DNA of 64,000 bases from Melastoma dodecandrum (Eukaryota > Streptophyta > Magnoliopsida > Myrtales > Melastomataceae). Positions within the stretch are counted from its first letter, which is position 1, and every line of letters starts with the position of its first letter. This document shows, piece by piece, positions 1 through 10,560 of the stretch. The stretch is from contig JARUPY010000248.1 in assembly GCA_029817715.1 (NCBI GenBank), positions 434,001 to 498,000 of the forward strand, written 5' to 3'. Position numbers and translations under genes: made by a program. The notes under the pieces are model-generated. The model was not told the origin of the DNA. It searched no databases and saw only the letters and a list, made by a program, of their open reading frames with translations.

Positions 1-781
1 GGCATTGATCTCATTCTGTATCGTGGGCTCAAAAGGCTCATTGGGGAGGCCAGGCCTTCTTTAAACATATTAAGCCTAGAGGGAGCCAACTTCAAGGTCC
101 ATGTTAGAGAAGTGACAACAACTGACCACCTGTGCACAGAGTTCCCACACGTTTTCCTGTGGCACTTCATATTCCAGAACAAATGCCGCACAACAACAAA
201 TCCCACACGTTAAGGAAAGAAAGTTTAAGGAGCGAATTTCAATCACAGCTTAAAGATAGGAGGGGAGAGCTTGGACTGGTTGGGCTTAACATTGTTAAAA
301 CTGTCTCCCCCCTTCTCCTGGATGCACTTGTACTCATCCAACCACAATCGAATCCATGCGCCAGAGTTACCAAATTAAGGATTCTGGGTTTTACAAAAGA
401 ATTCAAACCTTGATGAATCTGTCCTCTTATTTATTTCCTCCGCGGACCCCATTTCTATATATAGACAACAACCGACCAAGAAGATAATCACAGAGGTGTA
501 AGAATATTCCAGATAAATCCCCAAAACGCCAACTCCACATGCCTCCCCCCCATGCTGAATTTTGTATATTTTTTTTATTTGGTCCGTAGTTTTTATTACA
601 CGGACACAAACCCACCATCATATGCCAAAGGCCAAAGGCCATAACTTAGTATTGAAGATCACTCGTCCCTTCGGTTCCACACGCACACAGACCGATCCCA
701 ACTAGTTTGTACTTCCCGAGGAAGCTTGCGGGACTCCCTTTTCTTGTTCGACCCTTGCTCTTGCTTCTGGGTAAATCGTAG
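1..781. other. Upstream region of HO1, no gene recognised
   Basis: No reading frame here resembles a known protein. The last 150 bases or so before the HO1 start codon should hold the HO1 promoter and 5' UTR. A 93-codon open frame at 132-413 (+) has no recognisable domain and is treated as chance. Confidence 0.5.
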
Positions 782-2586
782 ATGGCCTCCCTCACCGCCG
801 TTTTCCATCAAAGGTCGTACCTTTACGACGCCCAATCGGTTCCCCGACAATCCCAGTTCAGCTCCAGCTTCTTGCCGAGGAATTTGCCTTTCGGGTCGGG
901 GTTCGGCGGGATTTCCAGGATGCCCCTGAGGATGCGGGCGGCTGGTGGTGGTGGGATGGTCGTTGTTGCGGCGGCGACGGCAGAGAAGCAAAAGAAGAGG
1001 TACCCTGGGGAGGCGAAGGGGTTTGTGGAGGAGATGAGGTTTGTTGCGATGAAGTTGCATACGAGGGAGCAGGCGAAGGAAGGGGAGAAGGAAGTGAAGT
1101 CCCCCGAGGAGAATTCGGTGATGAAGTGGGAGCCGACGGTTGAAGGGTACCTGAGGTTTCTGGTGGATAGCAAGTTGGTTTATAATACTCTTGAGAGGAT
1201 AGTTGATAATGCCGCCTTCCCTTTCTGTGAGTATTTTCTGCTTTTTGTTCTGTTATGAGATTGATTTGGATCATTCGGTTAGGTCGATTCACTTCCAAGT
1301 CATTGGTGTTTTCATGGTTAATGATTAAAACCCATGAGCTTCGTGTGGTTTCACTCAACTGCTCGTGTTCATGGTTCGATTAATAGTGATTGCAGCACAA
1401 TCAATCGACCATTGCAGGGTTTGGATTATGGCTGGCTGCTTTGATCAATTACCCTGTTTAAATCAGTTGCCGATTGCTTGCTCTTTCTTTCAGCTCTTAA
1501 AAAGATGAAGTTGAACCCCTTGGACTTGTAGATCGATATCTTCGGATGTATCCAACTTGATTATTTAGGAAGAACGTGAGTAATCAATACGGTTTCTGTT
1601 TATTATGCCTTATCAGTGAGCTGCTGATTTCATTTTGGTTTAAAGATTAACTGTTTAGTGATTGAGGTAAATGCTTGTTCTGATAGTTTTTATTCAGCAT
1701 CAAAACTTTCATAATTTCCATTTCAAATATCAAATTATTCTTATTGTAGGAAGCATTCTCCTATGAGTTAACACGTGTACGCATGTGTGACATATACTCA
1801 AATGAATCACTCGCCACAACTTTGATCTGTTGTAGATGCAGAATTCAGAAACACTGGCTTGGAAAGATCAGAGAAGCTGGCCAAAGATCTGGAATGGTTC
1901 AAGGAGCAAGGTTACGCCATTCCTGAACCTTCTTCACCTGGTGTAGACTATGCCCAGTACCTTGAAGAGTTATCTGAGAAGGATCCTCCAGCATTCATTT
2001 GTCACTTCTACAATGTCTACTTTGCCCACAGTGCTGGTGGTCGGATGATTGGCAAAAAGGTAGGGAGTTGCTCGTGTACTCAATATAACATGCGAAATGC
2101 CTGTCTTTGAGCACTTCCAAGTATTAATTTTGCACTGCCTTTTTGTTTCTTGACCTTTCGACTCGGGCAACTGGATTCTTCACACTAGTTGTGAAACATA
2201 AGTCCATTAGCAGCTTCATGCTCGTCCTTTCAAATATATGTGGAATTGACTTGGTGCTTATTGACCCTTTCACTTGAAATGCCTTTCAGGTTGCTGAGAA
2301 GATACTCAACAATAAGGATCTGGAATTCTACAAATGGGATGGAGACCTTTCTCAGCTATTGCAGAATGTACGAGACAAGCTAAACAAAGTTGCCGAAGTA
2401 AGTCTACTTTCCTTTGGAAGGAAAAGCCTCATGGAGTCGTAATTCTGTCAGTGCTGTTTTTGTTGATGGGTTTGTTGGTCCTACTTCTGGCAGGGGTGGA
2501 CGAGAGAAGAGAAGGATCATTGCTTGGAAGAAACAGAGAAATCCTTCAAGTGCTCTGGGAAGATACTTCGTTTGATATTGTCATGA
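782..2586 (+). CDS. HO1: Heme oxygenase 1, chloroplastic (biliverdin-forming)
   Basis: Plant HO1 opens heme to biliverdin IX-alpha, iron and CO in the chloroplast using ferredoxin. It is the first step in making the phytochrome chromophore. Four exons join in frame: 782-1226, 1836-2059, 2290-2397 and 2494-2586, giving 289 residues, the usual size for the family. Residues 1 to about 65 are Ser/Arg/Gly-rich, as in a transit peptide. The heme pocket motif [13 protein letters not shown] follows, and its histidine (about residue 93) is the likely proximal heme ligand. The [16 protein letters not shown] segment and the short C-terminal helix are present. Introns are GT-AG (donors gtgagt, gtaggg and gtaagt). 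The gene is convergent with BSD2. No lesions were seen. The family assignment is firm; the transit peptide is inferred from composition. Confidence 0.95.
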
Positions 2587-3081
2587 TGACAAGGCTGGGT
2601 CTTCCATAATCCTAATCAAATGTTTCAAAAAGCACCCCAAACGTACTGCTTTGGCAATCCAAACAGGATCTTCGGTTTCTGCATATGAAATTACTTTTTC
2701 AGCATGTTCGCATCCTAACTTTTATCTTATGCTATGTTTGGTCTCTAAGAATTTATAGGAATTAGAATTAAAATTTCTAAAAAATTTATTATTTTGCGTG
2801 TTTAGTTAGGATTTCGACTAATCTGTAATTTATTCTCCTTAATCTAATAGAAAAATATTTTCAGTTGATTAAATTACCTTGGTTTCTTCTTCATCGTTGT
2901 AAGGTTTTCATCATTTTCTCCTTTCCATTGGTCATATTCTATTTCATCGTTTCCAATCCCAATCTTATGATATTTTCGCCTCTATATACCAATCGCCACG
3001 GTAAACTTAACTTAGCGAGTTGTGCAAATTGGTTGTGGTGTTACATAGATTTTATTAAGAGTTCAATATAATATAACTAAA

Positions 3082-3122
3082 GCAGCACCTACTGGGTAGA
3101 GCGTCTGTTTCCTAAGCAGAGT
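3082..3122 (+). pseudogene. tRNA-Arg(CCU) fragment
   Basis: The stretch gggtagagcgtctgtttcct and the following aagcagag match the D-arm and the anticodon arm (loop with CCT) of plant tRNA-Arg(CCU). The acceptor stem does not pair, and no T-arm follows at the right distance. It looks like a broken tRNA gene between HO1 and BSD2. The family is recognised from memory of the plant tRNA sequence. Confidence 0.6.
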
Positions 3123-3371
3123 CTTCAAATTTCTTGCTTTTGATTGATTTAACCGGTGGTAGGAACTTGGGTTCCTCTCAAATGAACGACAAACTTCGCC
3201 AGCACAGACAAACCACTGCAAAAAAGAGTTGCGGAATTATCCCATCCAGTTCTGTAACACTTCCAATCTTAGATTCACAAAAATATGAAGTTTCACATGA
3301 CTAATACGAACTCTGTCCAGAAGGGAAAATAAAACAGTCACTTAGGATGCTCTTGATCCCATGGAATATCA

Positions 3372-4900
3372 CTAGTCATCAGGAGTACTCATAAATCCGC
3401 CAACAAAGCCCGCCCCGTTGCAGTTCCCACACAAGATTTCCCTTTTGCCCCTGCAGTCGTGAATTACAAATGAGCATGAAACTGATCTGTAAGGAAAAGA
3501 GGTTCCAAAATTATGTTCATAGTTCCAACAGAAGCTTAGATCGTGTTTTTTAATTTCTCAGCACTGGGTTGATCTCTGTGAACTCAACTCATGATATTGA
3601 GCAATTCATGTACCTGCAAAGCCAACATAACCCGCCGGCCTTGAACTGTCCATTGAAGTGATCCACAGAGTTCACTCCGGTGCCTTTGCACTGGCTGCAC
3701 TCTTTGATGCCTGGGTTTCATGAAAAACGGAAGTCAGTTGTGTCATCATATCTATTTAACACATCTAAATTTAACAAGTATGTTAACCTGGGCATCAACA
3801 ACAGTTTAAGGTCAGTAACCAAAAATTCATTCATGGTTGAGGTGATTGGATACTGCGTTTTCAAATGACTATGCATCAATCTAGGGATATGAATTATGAG
3901 CCAGAAGACTGTTACTGCTACCGACAATTATAAGGTGATTGACAAGAGATTTTGATGTATAGGTTTTCTTCTCTTTAAAATAATGAGAAGGTGGGTAGCG
4001 GCTACAGACTGCAGTTCTTCATTAAATGGCTAAATACAGAGATGAAAACTAAAACTGTGGAAGAAAAAAGACAGAGAAAGTAGCATGTTTGACAATACCA
4101 TTCCCGTCACATTCTGAACAAAATAAGCTGGACTTTTTGGCGGTTGGGTTGGTATTTGAAGCAGCCTGCGAGAAGTGCAAACATAAAATGACCCTTGAGG
4201 ACCATGAAACCAGTGAGAAACTAAAATCTCGAATAACTGTCAATGCTCTTCTCTTGTTAGAAAGCAACATGGTGGCAGTACCAGTTCCTCCTCTCTTTTT
4301 TAATATTCTTAACTACACACTCCAAGCAGAACAGTTAAAACCTTAGAAGATTTCATTACTCAGTTTTCTTCCTCGTCCTGCCCTTCGAACATGTGTTGAC
4401 AGAAAACCATAGAATTTATGTCAAGAATTATGGCCAAAACATATACTCCTCTTGCCCCGCCCCACCCACCTCATCGACTGATATATTTCTATCACCAACA
4501 AACTAGTTGTAGCTCTTCCTTTTTATGCCTCTCAACTGTATATTCAATTCAATTGACAGTTACCTCGAGTTAATAAACCAAAGTTATAGTTCTCTCAATA
4601 ACCCCATCCAACAATATCATCCATATGCACTGTCTAGCTAATATACCCACATCACACAACCTATTCATCATCCTCAAAGGTCAAGCATGCGGGCACTAAA
4701 CCCTCCAACCCAAAACCCATGCTTCCACTTTATCCCAATCAGCAATCCCTGCGAAAAATGAAAAAAAGGCCCCTTACTTTAACTTCCAAAGATTGGAACT
4801 TGGAACTTCCTATGCTGCAAATCCCTTCCTTGACAGTCAGAACTCGTCCCGCAACCGGAGTGTTCCCAACGAGTGTTGCTGCAGGAGAACGTAAAAACAT
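3372..4900 (-). CDS. BSD2: BSD2-type DnaJ zinc-finger chaperone, chloroplastic
   Basis: BSD2 (bundle sheath defective 2) is a chloroplast zinc protein that chaperones Rubisco large subunits during assembly. Four exons in transcript order are 4900-4778, 4165-4099, 3710-3614 and 3450-3372. They join in frame to 121 residues. Four CxxC pairs at about residues 57-60, 68-71, 92-95 and 103-106 form the DnaJ-type zinc domain. The signature VDHFNGQFKAG lies between the second and third pairs. The first 40 residues are a short, basic, hydroxylated leader, consistent with plastid targeting. The chosen ATG is the only in-frame one after an upstream stop. The gene is convergent with HO1 and upstream of it lies a methyltransferase gene on the same strand. 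Confidence 0.93.
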
Positions 4901-4939
4901 GAGACAATCTTGCCATCTGGCACACGCACAAGGACTGAC

Positions 4940-4990
4940 AGAATTCTAAAGCGAGAGATAGTTACAGAATTCTAAAGCGAGAGATAGTTA
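4940..4990. repeat. 26-bp tandem duplication just upstream of BSD2
   Basis: Two adjacent copies of a 26-base unit (agaattctaaagcgagagat plus gttac) occur about 40 bp upstream of the BSD2 start codon, probably in its 5' UTR or core promoter. The copies are identical over at least 25 bases, so the duplication looks recent. Confidence 0.85.
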
Positions 4991-5868
4991 ACTGATTCTG
5001 GGTGGGTTTTTTATGGAGCAAGCAGCGGCAACGCACAGGGAATTCGCCATTCAAACAAGGTGATATGAAACTGATATCAACTGTTTGAACTAAAGGTTAA
5101 TGCTATGACGGAAAGCAGGGGGAGATTGTGGTTTGCTGCGGGAAGGCCGCAGGTCTGAGCTTCCAAGGATAAGGAAAGCTTGCCTTTCTGTCCTGTAAAC
5201 AAAAAATCTTAGGACAATACTACCCTTGTCCCAAGAAGACGACATTGTGAGATGGGCTCGTCATTAAGGGGCAGAGAAGGGGGTATAAATGCGAATTCAA
5301 TTGTCCTGCTAAAAAATCTTCCGAGCCTGCAAGATTTTTGCTGGTTAGAAAATAAACAAATTCATTGAGTTCACTTCTGCGTTCCCAGATAGATTCTCTT
5401 CGTCTATTATGGAAAAGTTTCTTTTGATTCTGGTGCAGGATTTGCAATCTTTCTGGGCTTATTAGATTTAGTCATCTTGTAAAAACTTGGGAGTGAGCTG
5501 AACTGTTATTATTTAAAAGGGATTGCAGTGTTTATGGAATATGGGTCCTGAAAGAATTCCATGCTCTCTTCTCAGATGAAATCAACCTCACAATGGGATT
5601 CGGTATTCAAACATTGAAGGCCAAAAAAAAAACTGCAGCAACAAGAGATCAAAGAATTACTACAATGAAGGGCATTACACTTTGCAAGCCGGTTCATTTA
5701 CTCTTACTTCTTCCTGTGGTTCCTAGAGGGCAGAAAAATGGCAATTTTTTTCTAAAGAACTTCGAGTAGATCCTTTTGAGTTACACGACAAAAATGTTTC
5801 CTCTGATTTTAGCACCAATGAGCTCCAGACCCTGTCTTGGCCTTGTGTCGATTATCTGGGATCAATAG
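4991..5868. other. Spacer between BSD2 and the FkbM methyltransferase
   Basis: It should contain the BSD2 promoter and the 3' UTR of the methyltransferase, both on the minus strand. No coding homology was seen. Confidence 0.5.
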
Positions 5869-7388
5869 TCACCCAGTCTTGGTACAATGAGTGTCCGTGC
5901 CATGCTGCTTGCAGTGGTGATAACCTACAGTGTGAAGAAAATCTCGTATCTCTTTAGCACTACTGTTGCTGGCTTGCAGAAGTCGTTCATCCTCTTCATA
6001 TATCAAGTAGGGCGCTTCATTTCCCTTCCTAGATAGTAACTTTGATGCTCCTTTAAGAACATGAAGTTCCCAGCCCTGTACATCAATCTTCATCAGAAGT
6101 ACCCTCGTTGAATCGGATATCACATCGTCCAGAGGAATCGATCTAACTTGGAGCTCTATTTCCTCATTCGACTTGAATGCCAGCTTTGCACCAGCAGCCG
6201 AGACGGCACTGTTGTCAAGCCGGCCAACTAACTAAACAAATGGATAAGCATTACTGCAGTCAGTACATAGAAGAGAATCATGGTGCAAAGATAGACGGAC
6301 AGATCAACAACCTACAGAACAGCATCTCAGTTTTCGCAGAAGACTAAGGACGACTCTTTCGAGCAACATTAAGAAAATTCGCTAAATGTAAGAGCAGAAG
6401 TTCCAAAAACCAAACAAGTTAATCCCATGACATAAGACGACCAACTTTAGTTCTCATCTACAAAAGAATGGGATTGCTATCACCCCTATAATTTATTGCA
6501 GGCTTTCAGCAACCCGCAGTACTCAAGAACGTCATATTCCAGTGACTCGATCAAACCTACCAGAATTCATGGAGCATAATCGCCGATTAGCTAATGCTCG
6601 CACTAATCCACTAACGCACACGTACTACCTGCTCCTAAACCGCAACTAACAATGCAAATCAACCTTACAGAACTAACTATAATCTATTCAATCACATTTG
6701 CAAAAATCCAGCCCGAGGCCTAAAGGAATGCTTCTCTGCAGATCACAATATCTACTAATATACAGTAAAAACTCCGCCAGCAGACAACAACACTCACCTT
6801 GTGAAAGTTAATGTTTCCATCCCTGTCTGAAGCTGCTGCGGCGAAAACAGTCACCAAATCCCCAACCCTATTCAACCAAATCCCATCACAAATCCTCTGC
6901 AGATTCTCCATAACTGGCTCGAAGCTCAAGACTTTAAACCCCATGACTGCTGCCGCGAAGCTCGCCATCCCGACATTGGCGCCCACATCCACAACGTACA
7001 CATCACTGCCCCCATCCTTCCTCAACTTCATCAGAACCTCCTGGATCGTGGCAGATATATCGGGCTTCCGAAAGGGCTTCCCTTTAAGCAACCTGACGAT
7101 GTTCTTGTGGGGCTTATCGGGCAGGGACCCGAAATCGGAGAGGGAGTAGATGAAAGGATGAGAGAGGCCCTCGACGAGGTTGGCGACGATGGGGTGGGCC
7201 TGCGGGGATGCGAGGCAGTCGAAAGGCGCAATCTTTGGGGAATACAGGAAGTGGGTGTCGGCCATGGGCGTGAAAGTGGGGTTGGGTCGAAGGAAGAGGA
7301 AGTAGGAGAGGAGGATAATGAGGGTGGTTGCGAAGGTCAGCTTTAGAAATTTGGGGCTTTTGTTGTCTCTCCTCCAAGCATTCGCCAT
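5869..7388 (-). CDS. FkbM-family methyltransferase with membrane anchor
   Basis: This is a predicted S-adenosylmethionine-dependent methyltransferase of the FkbM type (Methyltransf_21). The substrate is unknown in plants. Two exons, 7388-6798 and 6231-5869, join in frame to 317 residues. A single hydrophobic segment at about residues 15-34 follows a basic N-terminus, suggesting a type II membrane protein, possibly in the Golgi. The SAM-binding loop VDVGANVG lies at about residues 133-140, followed by the acidic motif VLSFEPV. The second exon carries the conserved LLMKIDVQGWELHVLKGA segment, typical of FkbM enzymes. The splice sites are GTGAGT and TTTAG. No lesions were seen. A close homologue sits beside HO1 in Arabidopsis, as recalled from memory. 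Confidence 0.88.
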
Positions 7389-7838
7389 CAGAGATCAGAT
7401 CTCAGGCTGCGGAGAAGAGAAAACTGCAGTGGAGCTACGAGTGAGATCAGGCCATGGGAGGTTGGACTCTGTTTTTAATGTTTAGAAAAGAAAGCTGTTA
7501 AAGGCAACTTAATGTAACCAATCACCTTCTTCAATCTGTACGACCTAAAATGCCCTTTTCAACTGCCCTCTTGACTTATGTTTCGACAGTTTCATCTTTG
7601 GTCTGCCATTCCAGATATGTGTTAATCATCCAGACAAATAAATTTAGTGTCGGCCTTAATCTCAACGAAGCAGAGGTTCACCTTCATCCACGTCGCATTT
7701 CCTCCTGCCTGTGCAGGTAATGCAAGTCAGGAGATAAGAGTGTTGAAGCAGAACTGAGAAAATGAGATCGACCCAGTTACACTAAAATGAGGTCTTCGGA
7801 ATAGCCATTTCGATTTTCAGGTCACTTTGCCTCTGATT

Positions 7839-8665
7839 ATGATCCTGTTGGTCTGCTCTGATGCTGCTGTCCTCGTAGTGTCTGCCGATAGCGGGGGGGT
7901 ATTTGATGTCCGCGAATTCAAAGCTGTTGGTGATGGCGTTATGGACAACACTGACTTCATCGAAGTGGCTTGATCAAGTTGAGAAGTGCTTTCCATGTAA
8001 AAATTTTGCTGTTCATTGTAGGTGCTAGGAGAGATCATTGCCCCCGCATCACCCTTGTCCTGGGAAGATCTGGGACCCAAGCTCATGGATTGTGTTCCGA
8101 GCTGTGAACTGCCACCACGTGCCTGGAACCGGCTTATTAATGGGTGTGACACTGGTTGGGGGAATCAATCGTGCCGGTATATAATAGTTGTTACTTTTGA
8201 TGTAGCCTATTAATCCTCATCAGTTGTTATTCTTGTTTCGAACCATGGTCAGAACTATACATTGATAAGATTCCGTAGCATATTTCAGAAAGGATACACT
8301 GTTTTGGCTCCACGATGAGTGTTTCTGTGCTCGATATTATGTTAAACCGCATATTTGTTCGTGAATGAGCTATCTCGTTTTTGTTTCTGCAGGCGATGAC
8401 ATTCATTTCCTGTACTTCAGGCAGCCTTTTAAAAGTTAGCTTCGTAGACAGTTCTCAAACGCACGTGCTGATCATGGGGTGTCGGTGTTCAACATCAATG
8501 GTTTGATGATCAAAGATCCAGGAAACAGCCCAAACACTTCTCCGTATTTATTCATCAGATGGCAAATCGACAGTCAATCGTGATTTTGCACCCCCGTCTC
8601 ATGACAGGCGATGATTGCATCTCAATAGGAGATTACTCACTAGCAATAACTCCCTCTACCTCATT
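7839..8665 (+). pseudogene. Polygalacturonase (glycoside hydrolase 28) pseudogene
   Basis: Pieces of a plant polygalacturonase, a secreted pectin-cleaving enzyme, can be read in order but in different frames. A signal-peptide-like start is followed by VFDVREFKAVGDGVMDNTD (about 7900-7955), which then hits a stop. A second exon-like block from 8023 begins after a plausible acceptor (VLGEIIAPASPLSWEDLGPK). It shifts frame before WIVF. A third block from about 8395 holds SSQTHVLIMGCR and, in another frame, IKDPGNSPNTS. The catalytic TGDDCISIGD motif near 8607-8640 is in yet another frame. The C-terminal half, including the GHGISIGSLG region, was not found. It has lost function but kept its intron layout, so it is not a retrocopy. 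Confidence 0.85.
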
Positions 8666-9499
8666 TTAGCCAACAACAGTCTATGCTATCACAATTCACA
8701 ACGGGTCTGGCCGTGTGCATCCCAAACAGCTAAGCAGATGCAACGGATGGATCGGTTTTCACGGTCTCGCATGCTGGCCATAATCTCATGAATAGACTAC
8801 TGATGCAGATGAGCTTACAGTCTGTCCTAATTAGGCCGCCGGTGGCCGCCGTTTACATCCCTTCCTTTGTCCTTACCTTGCTTCAGATTTCCCAAAACTT
8901 TATATGCAATCCTCGTACTGCAATAACCATGAAACAGACAAAATCAGGGAAACAGTGGGTAGAAACGCATGCATTACAAAGATTGGAATCTAAGTTTGCC
9001 TTGAGTTTGTGTATTCCAACTCTTGTCTGGAAAGGCAACATGGAAAGGCCTAATTCTAGGAAGTGGCCTTCCTCTGTCAGTTGAGCATGTGACTAGGACT
9101 GCCTCCTGTCTGCACTCTGAATTTTGGGCCTGGACGGAGAAATTTCTCAGATAACTTGTTTATCCTCTTGGCATCTGTGTTCTTTGTTTTCTCTCCGTAA
9201 GTGTTCAAGCGTTCTCTGTAGTCTTGCTGCTGTAAGCCCTTTTGGTGGTACTTAGTGCAGTCAGTGTTATTGTGTCTTGTTGTTTGCTGTTTTTGTTCTT
9301 TATCCCAAACTCGGCGTGAGTGTTTGGCGGCCCTTTCGTGTGCATTAACTCGTCGTGAAGTCTTAAGATATTGTTTTGATATCATTACGTTATGTTAGAG
9401 GGAAACATGGTGCTCGACGTAAAGATTGGAAGGAAATTGTTTGAGCACTATCGCTAAAACTTTGTCACTGTTTTTCTTGCGTTTGGCCCCAAATTTGCC
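8666..9499. other. Spacer with no recognised gene
   Basis: It may hold decayed 3' exons of the polygalacturonase, but nothing I can align. A 98-codon frame at 8788-9084 (+) has no recognisable domain. Confidence 0.4.
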
Positions 9500-10393
9500 A
9501 TGGTGGTGACCAACAGGCATATCGAGGTGAAGACCCATTTCGAGGCCATGCCTAGTGAGTCCGACTTCGAGCTCAAGTGCGAGTCCCTGAAGCTTCTGTC
9601 GAGCCGGGCTCCTATGAAATGATAGTTAGGAACCTGTACTCTGTCCATAGACCCTTACCAGCTCAACCAGATGAAGAGCAACTGCAATTCACCACGCTAC
9701 GGGGTCAACAGAGGGATTGTTCCAGGCAAGGTGTGAAATGTAATTCGAGGAGTTGGGTGGTTGTCTTCCGTTTGGCGGGAATGTCGTGGCTGGAGCTTGA
9801 AGTGTGTATCCGTCTCACCTCCAATAGCATTCCTGCAGGGGTCAGCGGGCTAACTGCCTATTCCAGGCTGTTGGAAGTATGCAAGCTGAGCCGGGGGAGA
9901 AGGTGTTCATCTCCGCGGCATCCGGGTCGGTCAGTAACTTGGTCGGACAGTACATGAAGTTACTCGGTTGTTACGTCATCGGATGTTCTGGAACCGAGAA
10001 GAAGGTGGATCTGCTAAAACAGAAGCTTGGGTTCGACCATGTGTTCAACTACAGAGAGGAACCCGACCACAAGTCAACCCTCCTTAGGTACATCCCAGGT
10101 GGGATCGGCGTGTACTTCGAAAACGTCTGGGCCGAGATGCAGGTAGCGGCGGTTGACGTAATGAACAAGTTCGGACGAGTCGCAGCGTGCAGGGTCATAC
10201 AGTGCGAGCTGCCCTGAACATGCTCGACGTGATTTACAAGAGGATAAAGATCCAGAGGTTCCTGGCCGCGGATGATGTCAACATATACAGACTTCATCTC
10301 AGCCAACGCCGATCGTCTCCGGTCGAGGACATCTCGGGGTTGCTCTGCGGAGACAACATCGGGAAAAAGATCGTTGAGATTGGACAAGAGTAA
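9500..10393 (+). pseudogene. NADPH-dependent 2-alkenal reductase (zinc-less MDR) pseudogene
   Basis: Plant 2-alkenal reductases detoxify reactive carbonyls in the cytosol. Here the N-terminal part (MVVTNRHIEVKTHFEAMPSE) reads from 9500, then shifts frame to VEPGSYEMIVRNLY. It shifts again to DPYQLNQMKSN and GVNRGIVPGK. About 100 residues of the middle are missing. The sequence resumes near 9840 with GVSGLTAYS. The NADP-binding region (VFISAASGSVSNLVGQYMKL), FDHVFNYREEPD and the C-terminal NIGKKIVEIGQE (ending at 10393) follow, with at least one more frame change around 10200-10215. The deletion plus several frameshifts make a functional product very unlikely. Confidence 0.88.
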
Positions 10394-10560
10394 ACAAATT
10401 TGTCATTTCATTAAACTCCCCGGAACATGAATGAAAGTTAGAGAGTATTATTATATAACAAATTCATCGATCGAATATTTATTACAGTTGCGGCCGGAAA
10501 CAACATTCGTTAGTCGATGAACGTGGCGGCACTGTCCGGTCGCGAAACTGCCCGTCCTTT

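Noticed and set aside
659..1358. Minus-strand open frames over HO1 exon 1
   Set aside because: Their composition is low-complexity Pro/Ser and they lie antisense to a well-supported exon.
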